Assembly (NCBI GenBank): GCA_963790965.1
Contig: CAWBQO010000003.1
Coordinates: forward strand, 744,001 to 808,000
Direction of reading: 5' to 3'
DNA: 64,000 bases
Source of the DNA: CAWBQO01 sp963790965
GTDB taxonomy: Bacteria; Bacteroidota; Rhodothermia; Rhodothermales; DASSAV01
Positions 8,034 through 16,436 of this stretch are shown here, piece after piece (position 1 is the first letter of the stretch; each line of letters begins with the position of its first letter). A model generated the notes under the pieces. That model was not told the DNA's origin and did not search any database. It saw nothing but the letters and a program-made list of their open reading frames with translations. The position numbers and the translations under genes were made by a program.

Positions 8034-9172
8034 TCCGTTCTCCGTGGCTTATCGCGCTGCTCTTCCTCGCCCTCCACTATGCCGCCGTCCTCGTTGCCGT
8101 GCGCGTGGGACTCGCCAGAACGTTCGCTGCAAAGGCTCGGCGGAACAGCGGAATAAAGAACGTGCAGCCGACGGTGTCGGTCGTCGTTGCTGCGCGCAAC
8201 GAGGAAGAGCATATCGCCCGATGCGTCGATGCGATTCTCGCCAACGACTTTCCGGCTGATCGACTTCAGCTGGTGGTTGTAGACGACGGATCGACGGACG
8301 GGACCGGCCGCCTCCTTGCCGATCTGCGCCAGCGCCATCTTCAGAGCGAGCGCTTTGCAGAGATGAAAGTCGTCACCCGAGAGCGTAAGGCGCGTGTGAG
8401 GGCTGGGACGAAATGGGACGCCGTTCAGGCCGGCCTCGCGTGCGCGACCGGAGACATCGTGATGCTCACGGACGCCGACTGCGTAGCGCCGCCGACGTGG
8501 GTGCGGACCATGGCGGGCATGTTTCAGAATGAGGCGGAGTTCGTCAGCGGACCGGTGCTCTTTTCGCCGACGGAGACCGCGTGGCACCGGATGCAGGCGC
8601 TCGAATTCCTCGGACTGGTAGCAGTCGGCGCGGGAGCCATCGGTGCCGGGCGGCCGCTGATTTGCAACGGCGCGAACATTGCTTTTCGACGAAGCGTCCT
8701 CAACAGGTTTTCGCACGATCTCCAGCGCGTTGGGAGCGAGGAACTGTTGATGCAGGCAATTGCCGAAAGTGGACGGGAACGGGTTCGGTTTTGCGCTGCT
8801 CCGGAGGCGGTGGTCACTACGGAGCCGCAAAAGACGGTTCGCAGCTTTTTCATACAGCGAAGGCGGTGGGCGGCGCTGGCTCCGCGCCTCCCGGGAGCGG
8901 GAACACTCCTGTCGCTGCTGGCCATTTACCTTTTCTACGTCGGACTCCTTCTCGTCACCGCGGCGTCCTTCTTCATGCCCGCTGCGCGGGAGGCTGCCGT
9001 CATCGCCTGGCTGATCAAAATGTTGGCCGAGTGGCTGGTGCTTTCCGCCGCCGCGGGCCGGTTCGGGAGAGCGCGGTGGTTGCGACTTTTCTTGCCCGCG
9101 CAGCCCTTTCAAGTGCCGTACATTGTGTACGCGGCCACGGCCGGCGCGCTCGGTCTCTGGAAGTGGAAGTAG
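8030..9172 (+). CDS. Membrane glycosyltransferase, family 2
   Basis: 380 residues. One N-terminal membrane segment precedes a GT-A domain: PTVSVVVAARNEEEHIARC, VVDDGSTDGTG, the metal-binding DADC and a late QRRRW motif, followed by two or three C-terminal membrane segments. The D, D-x-D and Q-x-x-R-W set is that of processive GT2 enzymes such as cellulose, hyaluronan and PNAG synthases, though single-transfer members also have it. Start overlaps the flippase-like gene by 4 bp, and a NodB-type deacetylase follows after 7 bp. The three may make and modify a surface glycan; the sugar is unknown. Confidence 0.85.
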   Translation: MIRSPWLIALLFLALHYAAVLVAVRVGLARTFAAKARRNSGIKNVQPTVSVVVAARNEEEHIARCVDAILANDFPADRLQLVVVDDGSTDGTGRLLADLRQRHLQSERFAEMKVVTRERKARVRAGTKWDAVQAGLACATGDIVMLTDADCVAPPTWVRTMAGMFQNEAEFVSGPVLFSPTETAWHRMQALEFLGLVAVGAGAIGAGRPLICNGANIAFRRSVLNRFSHDLQRVGSEELLMQAIAESGRERVRFCAAPEAVVTTEPQKTVRSFFIQRRRWAALAPRLPGAGTLLSLLAIYLFYVGLLLVTAASFFMPAAREAAVIAWLIKMLAEWLVLSAAAGRFGRARWLRLFLPAQPFQVPYIVYAATAGALGLWKWK

Positions 9173-9179
9173 CCGCTGC

Positions 9180-9836
9180 ATGATTCCCCATCTCGCCACA
9201 TACGTCCCCCGCTGGACTTCCGGACTCTTCCCGGACATCCTCTGGCACGTGCCGACGGAAGAGCGCGTCGCCTTCTTAACGTTCGACGACGGCCCAACGA
9301 CGGCGTTGACGCAGCGCATCCTCGGCATCCTTGAACGGTTCAACGCTGGAGCAACGTTCTTCCTCATGGGTGAGAATGCCGCGTCGCAGCCCGGCCTGGT
9401 TCGGCAGATGATCGAGGCGGGGCACACGGTCGGCAATCACACCTACACCCACCCGAACGCCTGGATTACATCGCCATCGCAGATAGTCGTAGAACTGGAC
9501 CGCACTACGTCGGTGCTTGAGCATCTCTCGGGATCGGCGGTTCGCTTCATGCGTCCACCCTATGGCCGGTTCACGCCGGGCATTCGCAAGTGGTGCCGTG
9601 TTCGGCGGCAGCGGCTCGTGATGTGGGACGTCATGCCGGGTGACTTCTACCCGACGAGCACCGCGCACGGCATCGAGCGCCACCTGCTGCAGACCACACG
9701 CACCGGCTCTATCGTAGTCTTGCACGACAATCCGAAGGCTGCGCATTCGATGCCGCAGGCGCTCGAACATTACCTCCGCGCGCTGTCCGCCGACGGATGG
9801 CGCTTTGACGCGCTTCCAGGAAACTTACCCCTTTAG
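9180..9836 (+). CDS. Polysaccharide deacetylase, NodB domain
   Basis: 218 residues from ATG 9180. The NodB homology domain shows motif 1 TFDDGP (catalytic base and metal Asp), motif 2 HTVGNHTYTHPN (two metal His), motif 3 RPPYGRFTP, and a C-terminal IVVLHDNPKA with the final His. All residues for metal-dependent de-N-acetylation of glycans are present. There is no evident signal peptide, so it may act in the cytoplasm or on a membrane intermediate. It lies between the GT2 gene and recQ with gaps of 7 and 8 bp. Confidence 0.85.
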   Translation: MIPHLATYVPRWTSGLFPDILWHVPTEERVAFLTFDDGPTTALTQRILGILERFNAGATFFLMGENAASQPGLVRQMIEAGHTVGNHTYTHPNAWITSPSQIVVELDRTTSVLEHLSGSAVRFMRPPYGRFTPGIRKWCRVRRQRLVMWDVMPGDFYPTSTAHGIERHLLQTTRTGSIVVLHDNPKAAHSMPQALEHYLRALSADGWRFDALPGNLPL

Positions 9837-9844
9837 TATTGTCC

Positions 9845-11662
9845 ATGCCGTTTTCACAAGCCGAGGAGCTGCTACGCTCGACGTTTGGCTACCATGCGTT
9901 TCGGCCGCACCAGGAGGAAATCATCGCCCGGGTGATGGCCGGCGAGGACACCCTCGTGGTCATGCCGACCGGCGGGGGCAAGTCGATGTGCTTTCAAATC
10001 CCGGCCATACTTCGGCCCGGCGTCGGGCTGGTCGTGTCTCCGCTCATCTCGCTCATGCAGGACCAGGTGGCTGCGCTGGTGCAAGCGGGCGTGCGGGCGG
10101 CTTACCTGAACTCCTCGCAGTCGCGCGAGGAGCAGCGTTCGGTAGAAGGCCGGCTCTTTCGGAAAGAACTCGACCTGCTTTATGTCGCCCCGGAACGGCT
10201 CTTCTCCAACGGCTTCACCGAACGGCTCAAGTCGGCACCGCCGGCGCTGCTGGCCGTAGATGAGGCGCATTGCATCTCGCAGTGGGGTCACGACTTCCGG
10301 CCGGAGTACAGCCGGCTCGCGGAGCTGCGCAGCAACTTTCCCGGCGTACCCTGCATCGCAGTGACCGCCACGGCCGACGCGCCGACTCGTCAGGACATAT
10401 CAACACAGCTTTCCATTCCGCCCGACGGCGTGATCGTGACGGGGTTTGACCGGCCGAACATCCGCTACCGCGTCGTGGCAAAGAACCGCGTGAAAGGACA
10501 ACTGCTCGAGTTCATTGAGACGGAGCATCCCGACGATGCAGGCATCGTCTACTGCATGTCGCGGAAGAGCGTGGAAGAGACGGCGGCCTTTCTTCAGGGT
10601 GAAGGCCACGTGGCGCTTCCCTACCACGCCGGACTTTCGCCGGAAGAACGGCAGCGCAATCAGGCGCGCTTCATCTCGGAAGAAGGGGTGATCGTGGTAG
10701 CGACGGTTGCTTTCGGAATGGGCATCGACAAGCCGAATGTTCGGTTTGTGGCGCACACAGACGTGCCGCGTAGTCCGGAAGCGTATTATCAAGAAACCGG
10801 ACGAGCCGGGCGAGACGGGTTGCCTGCCGATGCCTGGCTGGCGTACCGCGTCTCCGACGTCCTCGCCATCCGGCGGCTGACGGAGCAGTCCGGCGTTGAC
10901 GACCCGCAGCGCTGGATCGAGCGGCACAAGCTCAACGCCATGGCCGGCTACTGCGAAACAGCCGTTTGCCGCAGGCGGGTTCTGCTGAACTACTTCGGCG
11001 ATACGGCGGAAGAACGCTGCGGCAACTGCGACACGTGCCTTTCGCCGGTCGAGACATGGGACGCCACCGTCCCCGTACAGAAGGCGCTCTCCTGCATCGC
11101 GCGGACGGGGCAGCGGTTTGGCACGGGTCACCTCATCGACGTGCTGCTCGGGAAGGAAACCGAGAAAGTGGCGGCGTTCAGGCACGGCGGTTTGAGCACC
11201 TTTGGGATTGGGAAAGAGCACTCGGAAGCGGAGTGGCGTTCCATTTTCCGGCAGATCGTCGCTGCGGATCTGGTGCAGATAGACGTGCAGGGATACAGCG
11301 CGCTTCGCCTCAGCGAAGCTTGCGGCGACGTGCTTGCCGGCAGGCGTCGGGTCGAACTCCGGAAAGATCCCCCACCCACGCGAAAGCGCGGGCGTAAAGA
11401 CCGGGCGCGCGCGAGTGAGCTGGTCTCCGCTCCCAACAAAGCTTTGTTCGACGCGCTACGCGCTACGCGCCTCGCCATTGCGCAGGAGCAGAACGTCCCG
11501 CCCTATGTCATCTTTCACGACAGCACGCTGCTGGAAATGGCGGAGCGGCGGCCGAGAGACGCTGCCTCTCTGCGGGAGATCAGCGGCGTGGGGGCGACGA
11601 AGCTGGAGCGCTACGGACACCAGTTTCTCGACAGCATCCGCTCGGCTGAACTTAACCGTTGA
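9845..11662 (+). CDS. recQ: ATP-dependent DNA helicase RecQ
   Basis: 605 residues from ATG 9845; a TTG two codons earlier is also in frame. Helicase motifs are complete: TGGGKSMCFQIPA (Walker A), DEAHCISQWGHDFRPEY (Walker B plus the RecQ aromatic loop), TATA, the later QETGRAGRDG, then the zinc-binding cysteines (C..RR..LLNYFGD, CGNCDTC), a winged-helix RQC domain and a C-terminal HRDC region (LREISGVGATKLERYG). It unwinds DNA 3' to 5' in recombination and fork repair. It is last in the envelope-glycan operon and its end overlaps that of the facing response regulator by 11 bp. Confidence 0.95.
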   Translation: MPFSQAEELLRSTFGYHAFRPHQEEIIARVMAGEDTLVVMPTGGGKSMCFQIPAILRPGVGLVVSPLISLMQDQVAALVQAGVRAAYLNSSQSREEQRSVEGRLFRKELDLLYVAPERLFSNGFTERLKSAPPALLAVDEAHCISQWGHDFRPEYSRLAELRSNFPGVPCIAVTATADAPTRQDISTQLSIPPDGVIVTGFDRPNIRYRVVAKNRVKGQLLEFIETEHPDDAGIVYCMSRKSVEETAAFLQGEGHVALPYHAGLSPEERQRNQARFISEEGVIVVATVAFGMGIDKPNVRFVAHTDVPRSPEAYYQETGRAGRDGLPADAWLAYRVSDVLAIRRLTEQSGVDDPQRWIERHKLNAMAGYCETAVCRRRVLLNYFGDTAEERCGNCDTCLSPVETWDATVPVQKALSCIARTGQRFGTGHLIDVLLGKETEKVAAFRHGGLSTFGIGKEHSEAEWRSIFRQIVAADLVQIDVQGYSALRLSEACGDVLAGRRRVELRKDPPPTRKRGRKDRARASELVSAPNKALFDALRATRLAIAQEQNVPPYVIFHDSTLLEMAERRPRDAASLREISGVGATKLERYGHQFLDSIRSAELNR

Positions 11663-12419
11663 ACCGGTATCCGAGTCCGTAAACGGTCTCGATATACTGC
11701 GGCTTGACCGGGTTGCTTTCAATCTTCTCGCGCAGCGTGGCGATGTGCTGCTCGACCGTGCGCATCATCGTGTCGTGGTCGATGGACATCATCATCATGT
11801 CGGTGTCGATCGTGAGCGCGTCGCGCATGAGGCGCTTCAGCGTCAAAACCTGCCCGCGATTGCCCACGAGGTGACGGAGCAAGTCGAACTCGAGTTCGCT
11901 GAGTTGTACCGGCTGTTCGCCGCGAGTGACTTCGTTGTGGTTAAAGTCGACGCGAATGTCGCCGAACGTGACTTCTCCAAGGGCCTTTGCGCCACCTTCC
12001 GTTGAGCGGCCCGCGATTGCGCGAACGCGCGCGGAGAGGTCTTCCGGCTTGAACGGTTTGATGACGTAGTCGGCGGCTCCCAGGCCGAAGCCCCGAAGAA
12101 TGTTTTCCTGCTCACCGCGACCGGTCAGCATGAGCACGGGCGAGAGCAGGCCTTTTTCCTGCGACTCTCGGAGCACGTCAAAACCGCTCTTTGTCGGGAG
12201 CATTACGTCCAGCAGCACGACATCAAAGCTCGGATTGCTCGCCATGGCGTCCAGCGCGCTTTCTCCGTCTCCGGCCGTTGTGACGGTGTAGCCTTCCATC
12301 TCGAAGAAGTCCTGCAGCGAGTCGCGGATCATCTCATTGTCATCGACGATGAGCATTCGCTGGCCCTCCAGGTCCGATGAGGCCGAGCCGGAAGACTTAT
12401 TTGGTTGATTATCGGACAT
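11652..12419 (-). CDS. OmpR/PhoB-family response regulator
   Basis: 255 residues. A short polar leader is followed by a receiver domain with the acidic pair D26-D27, phosphoacceptor D71 (VVLLDVMLP), T99 and K121, all conserved. A winged-helix DNA-binding domain occupies about residues 148-255. It is odd between the second and third helices: where PhoB relatives have a transactivation loop of about 9 residues, residues 201-219 form a longer Met- and Asp-rich loop (TIDTDMMMM, SIDHDTMM). No histidine kinase gene is nearby, so it is an orphan regulator. Convergent with recQ. Confidence 0.88.
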   Translation of the reverse strand: MSDNQPNKSSGSASSDLEGQRMLIVDDNEMIRDSLQDFFEMEGYTVTTAGDGESALDAMASNPSFDVVLLDVMLPTKSGFDVLRESQEKGLLSPVLMLTGRGEQENILRGFGLGAADYVIKPFKPEDLSARVRAIAGRSTEGGAKALGEVTFGDIRVDFNHNEVTRGEQPVQLSELEFDLLRHLVGNRGQVLTLKRLMRDALTIDTDMMMMSIDHDTMMRTVEQHIATLREKIESNPVKPQYIETVYGLGYRFNG

Positions 12420-12627
12420 TCGTTTAGCATCTTCTCAAAAGACCCGGGCGAAACCGGACCCTGTACACGCCGGCCGACCCGAAAGGTCTCACGCCGGAAA
12501 AACGGCGCACGTTCTCCTATAATCCAACCTAAACCCGATAGGGTCCCCGGAAATGCCGTGGAATGAGAACCCGTCTACATCGTAACAACCGGACGGGCAT
12601 ATACCGGCTACGCGCGGGTAGGCTCGT

Positions 12628-13119
12628 TCACGTTAGCGGCGGGGCAGTCCGGGCAGAGAGCGCGGCGTTGGTGTAGCTGCCGTCGTCCGTCACCTCGCGG
12701 CCGAACCAGTCGGGCGGCAGGAAGGCATCGGCGTCGTTTCGCGAGGCGAACTCCACCTCGACGAGACGCAGGCCGTCGAGCACACCGCCAAACAGATCCA
12801 GTTCGGCAGTCAGGTCCGACTGCAGGGGCACGTAATAGCGGGTCTTTTCCAACCGGCGGCCCTCCGTAAACGGCCAGAGGCGCTCGAAGGGGTCGGGGTC
12901 GAGCGGCATCTCAACCTCGGTGCGCTCCGTCCCCTTTCCCCCCTTTATCGTAAGAAACAGAAGATCGTCCATGCGCCGGAGGCGGACGTGAACGCCCGGC
13001 CCGTCGCCGCACAGGTAGCCTTGTTGAATGCGCTTGCGCGGCCGATCCTGCCAGCCGTCCGGCAGCGCGCTTACGAGGAATTTGCGTTCGATTTCGGTCG
13101 TGTGCTGAGAACCGGCCAT
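12628..13119 (-). CDS. CYTH-domain protein (class IV adenylate cyclase / triphosphatase fold)
   Basis: 163 residues from ATG 13119. The N-terminus EIERKFLV is the E-x-E-x-K signature of the CYTH triphosphate-tunnel family, and further tunnel residues appear in VRLRR, LTIKG, EVEMPL, EKTRYYVP, ELDLFGG and LVEVEF. Bacterial members are mostly inorganic triphosphatases; some are adenylate cyclases, and sequence alone does not decide. It follows pepA by 7 bp on the same strand, so it is probably the last gene of the nrnA-pepA-CYTH operon. Confidence 0.82.
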   Translation of the reverse strand: MAGSQHTTEIERKFLVSALPDGWQDRPRKRIQQGYLCGDGPGVHVRLRRMDDLLFLTIKGGKGTERTEVEMPLDPDPFERLWPFTEGRRLEKTRYYVPLQSDLTAELDLFGGVLDGLRLVEVEFASRNDADAFLPPDWFGREVTDDGSYTNAALSARTAPPLT

Positions 13120-13126
13120 AGGACGA

Positions 13127-14632
13127 TTACCGCCGCTTGCGAGGGCTGGCGTAGTCGCGCAGGAACTCAACGAGCAAGCGAACGCCAAACCCCGTTCCGC
13201 CCGTGGGACGGTACGGCTTTGCTGAATGCAGAAACGCCGTTCCTGCAATATCGATGTGCATCCACGGGTAATCGACGAAGTGCTCCAGGAACTTGGCCGC
13301 CGTGATGCTGCCTGCATCGCGCCCGCCGACGTTCTTGATATCCGCCACGTCGCTTTCCAGCGCCTTTCCGTACTCTTCATACATCGGCAGCCGGTGGACG
13401 CGCTCGCCGCTTCGGCGACCGGCGGCTTCGAGTCCGGCAAGACGCTCTTCCCATCCGTCGCGCTCGTTCGACATCACGCCGGCCGCTTCTCCGCCAAGCG
13501 CGATGACCACGGCTCCCGTGAGCGTGGCGAGGTCGACAACCATTTCGGGCTTGTACGTCCGGGCGTATGAGAGCGCGTCCGCCAGAATGAGGCGTCCTTC
13601 AGCATCGGTGTTCAGCACCTCGACGGTCTTGCCGGAGTGCATCCTGAGGACGTCGCCGGGCACGTAGGCGTTCTCGCCGGGGCGGTTGTCCGTGGCGGGA
13701 ATGAGACCGATGACGTACAGCGGCAGGTCGAGTCGGGCAATGGCCTCAAAGGTCCCCACGACGGCGGCGGCTCCGGCCATATCCGTCTTCATGTAGTCCA
13801 TGGAGTCCTTCGTCGGCTTCAACGAAAGGCCGCCGGTATCGAAGGTAACGCCCTTTCCAACGAGCAGAACCGGCCGTTCGTTGACCGCATTTTCGGGCTG
13901 CCAGGTCAGGATAGTAAAAGTCGGCGGTTCCTGGCTCCCCCGATTAACACCGAGCAGCCCGCCCATCTTCTCCTCCTCGATGAGCTGCTTGTCCCATACG
14001 TCCACATGGTACCCGTACTTCTTTCCGGAGCGCTCGATGGCGCGCGAGAACAGCGTGGCGGTCTTCTCGTCCGGGGACGTGTTCACGAGGTCCCGCGCGG
14101 TCATGACGGACTCTGCGATAATGCGGCCGCGTTCAGCGCCGCGACGGCCGACCTTGTCGTCCTGCTCCGCGTGAAGAACGAGTCGTTCGACCTCCTCCGC
14201 CGCGTCCTGATCGTTCGTCTTGTACCGGCGAAACTTATACGAGCCGAGGACGAAGCCTTCCACGAGGGCCTGCGAGGCGGCTTCCGCCTCGATCGGGGTG
14301 TCGGGCATCAACAGAGCCACCGTCTTGGCTTTCCGCTGGCCGGCGGTTGTCGCGCCGCGAGCGCCTGCACGGCGGAGGCGTTCGAGGTCGACCGTTTTGT
14401 CCGGACCGAGGCCGACGAGCGCCACCCGGCGGGCGCGTGCCGACGAGGGGTAAACGAGGATGGGTTCAGCATCCAGCTTGCCGGTAAAATCCCCCACCGC
14501 CGTTCCCATGGCAGGGCCGAAGACGTTCTGGAGGCGTTCGCGCGTGGCGGCGGCTACCTCTTCCGGCAGCGGAACTACCAGAAGATCAACGTCGAGTTGC
14601 GGCAGTGGAATGGCCGTAATGGAGACTTTCAT
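13127..14632 (-). CDS. pepA: Leucyl aminopeptidase (M17)
   Basis: 501 residues from ATG 14632, which overlaps the stop of nrnA (ATGA). The C-terminal catalytic domain has the M17 signatures: VGKGVTFDTGGLSLKP with metal-binding Lys and Asp, MKTDMAGAAAV, and NTDAEGRLILADAL, the family's most conserved motif. The N-terminal macro-like domain is also recognisable (GLGPD). It removes N-terminal residues from peptides as a two-metal hexameric cytosolic enzyme. The frame extends upstream into nrnA, but that part is not pepA-like. Confidence 0.95.
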   Translation of the reverse strand: MKVSITAIPLPQLDVDLLVVPLPEEVAAATRERLQNVFGPAMGTAVGDFTGKLDAEPILVYPSSARARRVALVGLGPDKTVDLERLRRAGARGATTAGQRKAKTVALLMPDTPIEAEAASQALVEGFVLGSYKFRRYKTNDQDAAEEVERLVLHAEQDDKVGRRGAERGRIIAESVMTARDLVNTSPDEKTATLFSRAIERSGKKYGYHVDVWDKQLIEEEKMGGLLGVNRGSQEPPTFTILTWQPENAVNERPVLLVGKGVTFDTGGLSLKPTKDSMDYMKTDMAGAAAVVGTFEAIARLDLPLYVIGLIPATDNRPGENAYVPGDVLRMHSGKTVEVLNTDAEGRLILADALSYARTYKPEMVVDLATLTGAVVIALGGEAAGVMSNERDGWEERLAGLEAAGRRSGERVHRLPMYEEYGKALESDVADIKNVGGRDAGSITAAKFLEHFVDYPWMHIDIAGTAFLHSAKPYRPTGGTGFGVRLLVEFLRDYASPRKRR

Positions 14633-15708
14633 GACGAGGATTTTTGCGATTTCAGTTCCATGAGAGACGAAAGGTACTGCGCGTCCGCCTCCGTCAGCGC
14701 ATCCGGGTCCGACGGCTCTTCGGTCTGCAGGTCTACATACCGCGGCGCGGCAGATAGGACGTCGCGAACGACGGCGTCCACCGGGCGGCGCAAGTAGGCA
14801 CCCGAAGCATTCCGATGGCCGCCTCCGCCGAAGGAGCGTGCCCAATCGTTCACGTACGAGTCCCCTTTGGAACGGAAACTCACCTTCGTGCCGCTTACCG
14901 TTTCAGAAAACAGGAGGGCCACCCGCACCGATTCTATGGCCAGTACGTAATTGACAAAGCCCTCGGTTTCTTCGAGGCTGCAATGCGCGTCGCGGACCAT
15001 GCGCTGCGTGACCACCATAAAGCCGACTTGTCCGTCGAACCGCAGCCCGATCCCTTCCAGCGCCATTCCGAGGAGGCGCAGGCTTTCGATGCTGCGGGTG
15101 TCAAAAAGTGACGTGTGGATCGGTGCCGGACGGATGTCGCCGCGCTCGAGCAGATCGGCGACCTTGCGATGCAGTTCTGGAGTGACGCTGCTGTAGCGAA
15201 ACGAACCCGTGTCGGTCATGATGGCGGTATAGAGCACCGTCGCCATGTCGGCATCGATCAGATCGTCGTCCAGCGTCTCCAGGATTTCCATGACCAACTC
15301 GCCGGTAGACGAGGCTGATTCCCGCGTGTACGAGAGATCAAACCACGTTTCGGGGTGCGTGTGATGGTCGATGAGCACCTTTGTGGCTCCGCTGCCCTGG
15401 ATGGGTTTGCCGACCTTGCCAAGTCGCTCGGCGGAGTTCGTGTCCACGACCAGCACCACGTCCGCAAGCGCAATGCGCTGCCGCTGATCGAGGTCGCCGT
15501 TGAACTGCACGATGTCCGACGCGCCGGGCAGCCAATACAGGTTGTAGGCAGGCGGATCGCTGTTGATCATGGCGACCTGCTTGCCCATGCGTTTCAACAG
15601 AAAGTACATCGCCAGTTGTGAACCAATGGCGTCTCCGTCCGGGCGGATATGGGTGCTTATGACGAAGTTATCCTTCGCATCAAGCAACTTCAGCAGGTCG
15701 TCAATCAT
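14629..15708 (-). CDS. nrnA: DHH-family phosphoesterase (oligoribonuclease / pAp phosphatase type)
   Basis: 359 residues from ATG 15708; an ATG at 15762 is also in frame but the N-terminal helix MIDDLLKLLDAKDNFV fits the family. DHH motifs are present: THIRPDGDAIGSQ, VVDTNSAERLG and the DHH itself in IDHHTHPE, plus the DHHA1 glycine motif GGGGHRNASGA. NrnA relatives degrade short RNA and dephosphorylate pAp; c-di-nucleotide hydrolysis is another possibility. It is the first gene of the nrnA-pepA-CYTH group. Confidence 0.85.
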   Translation of the reverse strand: MIDDLLKLLDAKDNFVISTHIRPDGDAIGSQLAMYFLLKRMGKQVAMINSDPPAYNLYWLPGASDIVQFNGDLDQRQRIALADVVLVVDTNSAERLGKVGKPIQGSGATKVLIDHHTHPETWFDLSYTRESASSTGELVMEILETLDDDLIDADMATVLYTAIMTDTGSFRYSSVTPELHRKVADLLERGDIRPAPIHTSLFDTRSIESLRLLGMALEGIGLRFDGQVGFMVVTQRMVRDAHCSLEETEGFVNYVLAIESVRVALLFSETVSGTKVSFRSKGDSYVNDWARSFGGGGHRNASGAYLRRPVDAVVRDVLSAAPRYVDLQTEEPSDPDALTEADAQYLSSLMELKSQKSSS

Positions 15709-15796
15709 CCGTAGCTCGTAAATGTAGCAGCATCTTAACGCAATCGGCCCCTTATTGTTCATTCGGGCGGCCGTTCCCCGGCGGCGGGGCGCGCGC

Positions 15797-16411
15797 TCAA
15801 AGGCCGAGGATGTAGCCGACGTTGCCCGGGTGGGCGCGGAACGCGCCGCGAGCGCGCAGCTCAACGCCGGGCATTTCCGTCCCTTCCTCGTACTCCACGC
15901 CGTAGAGCGCCGCGTCGATCTCGCCCGCGATGAGCGTGTCGCTGACCTGGGTGAAGGTCACGGACCCGGAGCGGGAACGAAGGTCGACAAGAAGGCCCCG
16001 GCGGTAGACGATGCGCGTGCCGCCGGTCGCTTCGGCGCTGTCGGTGGCGGCGGCGAAGTCGACTTCGCCGACGGGCGGAAGGCCCGTGGAGTCGAAGACA
16101 ATGAAGAAGCCGCCTGTGAAGTCGCCGCCGGCGCGAAGGTCGATGAGCGTGAACGGCTTCTGCGTCCCGCTGATGACCACGTCCCCGAAGGCGGCCCGTC
16201 CGCGCAGCGTGTCCTGCACGGCCCCGGACAGGTAGATTGTAAAATCGTTCTTCGCGTCCGTTTCCGTAATTTCCTGTTCCGCCGCTGCAGCGTCCGTTGG
16301 GGCCGGCGGATCGTCCTCGGCGGTCGAGCACCCGGCCGCGACGAGAATCAGGACAAGCAGAAGAAGCCGCACGATATTACCGGGGCGGAGCTTTAGGGCA
16401 GAGAGATACAT
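15797..16411 (-). CDS. Putative lipoprotein of unknown function
   Basis: 204 residues. A signal sequence rich in Leu (IVRLLLLVLILVAAGC) ends in the lipobox VAAGC, followed by an acidic, Ala-rich linker and a beta-rich domain from about residue 55 with patterns such as FTIYLSGAVQD, FGDVVISGTQKPFTLIDLR and GSVTFTQVSDTLIAGEIDAAL. It resembles no enzyme I know. The repeated strands about solute-like Gly and Asp turns suggest a small beta-barrel or sandwich on the outer membrane. It sits 25 bp downstream of ddl on the same strand. Confidence 0.65.
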   Translation of the reverse strand: MYLSALKLRPGNIVRLLLLVLILVAAGCSTAEDDPPAPTDAAAAEQEITETDAKNDFTIYLSGAVQDTLRGRAAFGDVVISGTQKPFTLIDLRAGGDFTGGFFIVFDSTGLPPVGEVDFAAATDSAEATGGTRIVYRRGLLVDLRSRSGSVTFTQVSDTLIAGEIDAALYGVEYEEGTEMPGVELRARGAFRAHPGNVGYILGL

Positions 16412-16436
16412 CCGGGTTCTGAACGCGCGGCGGAGG

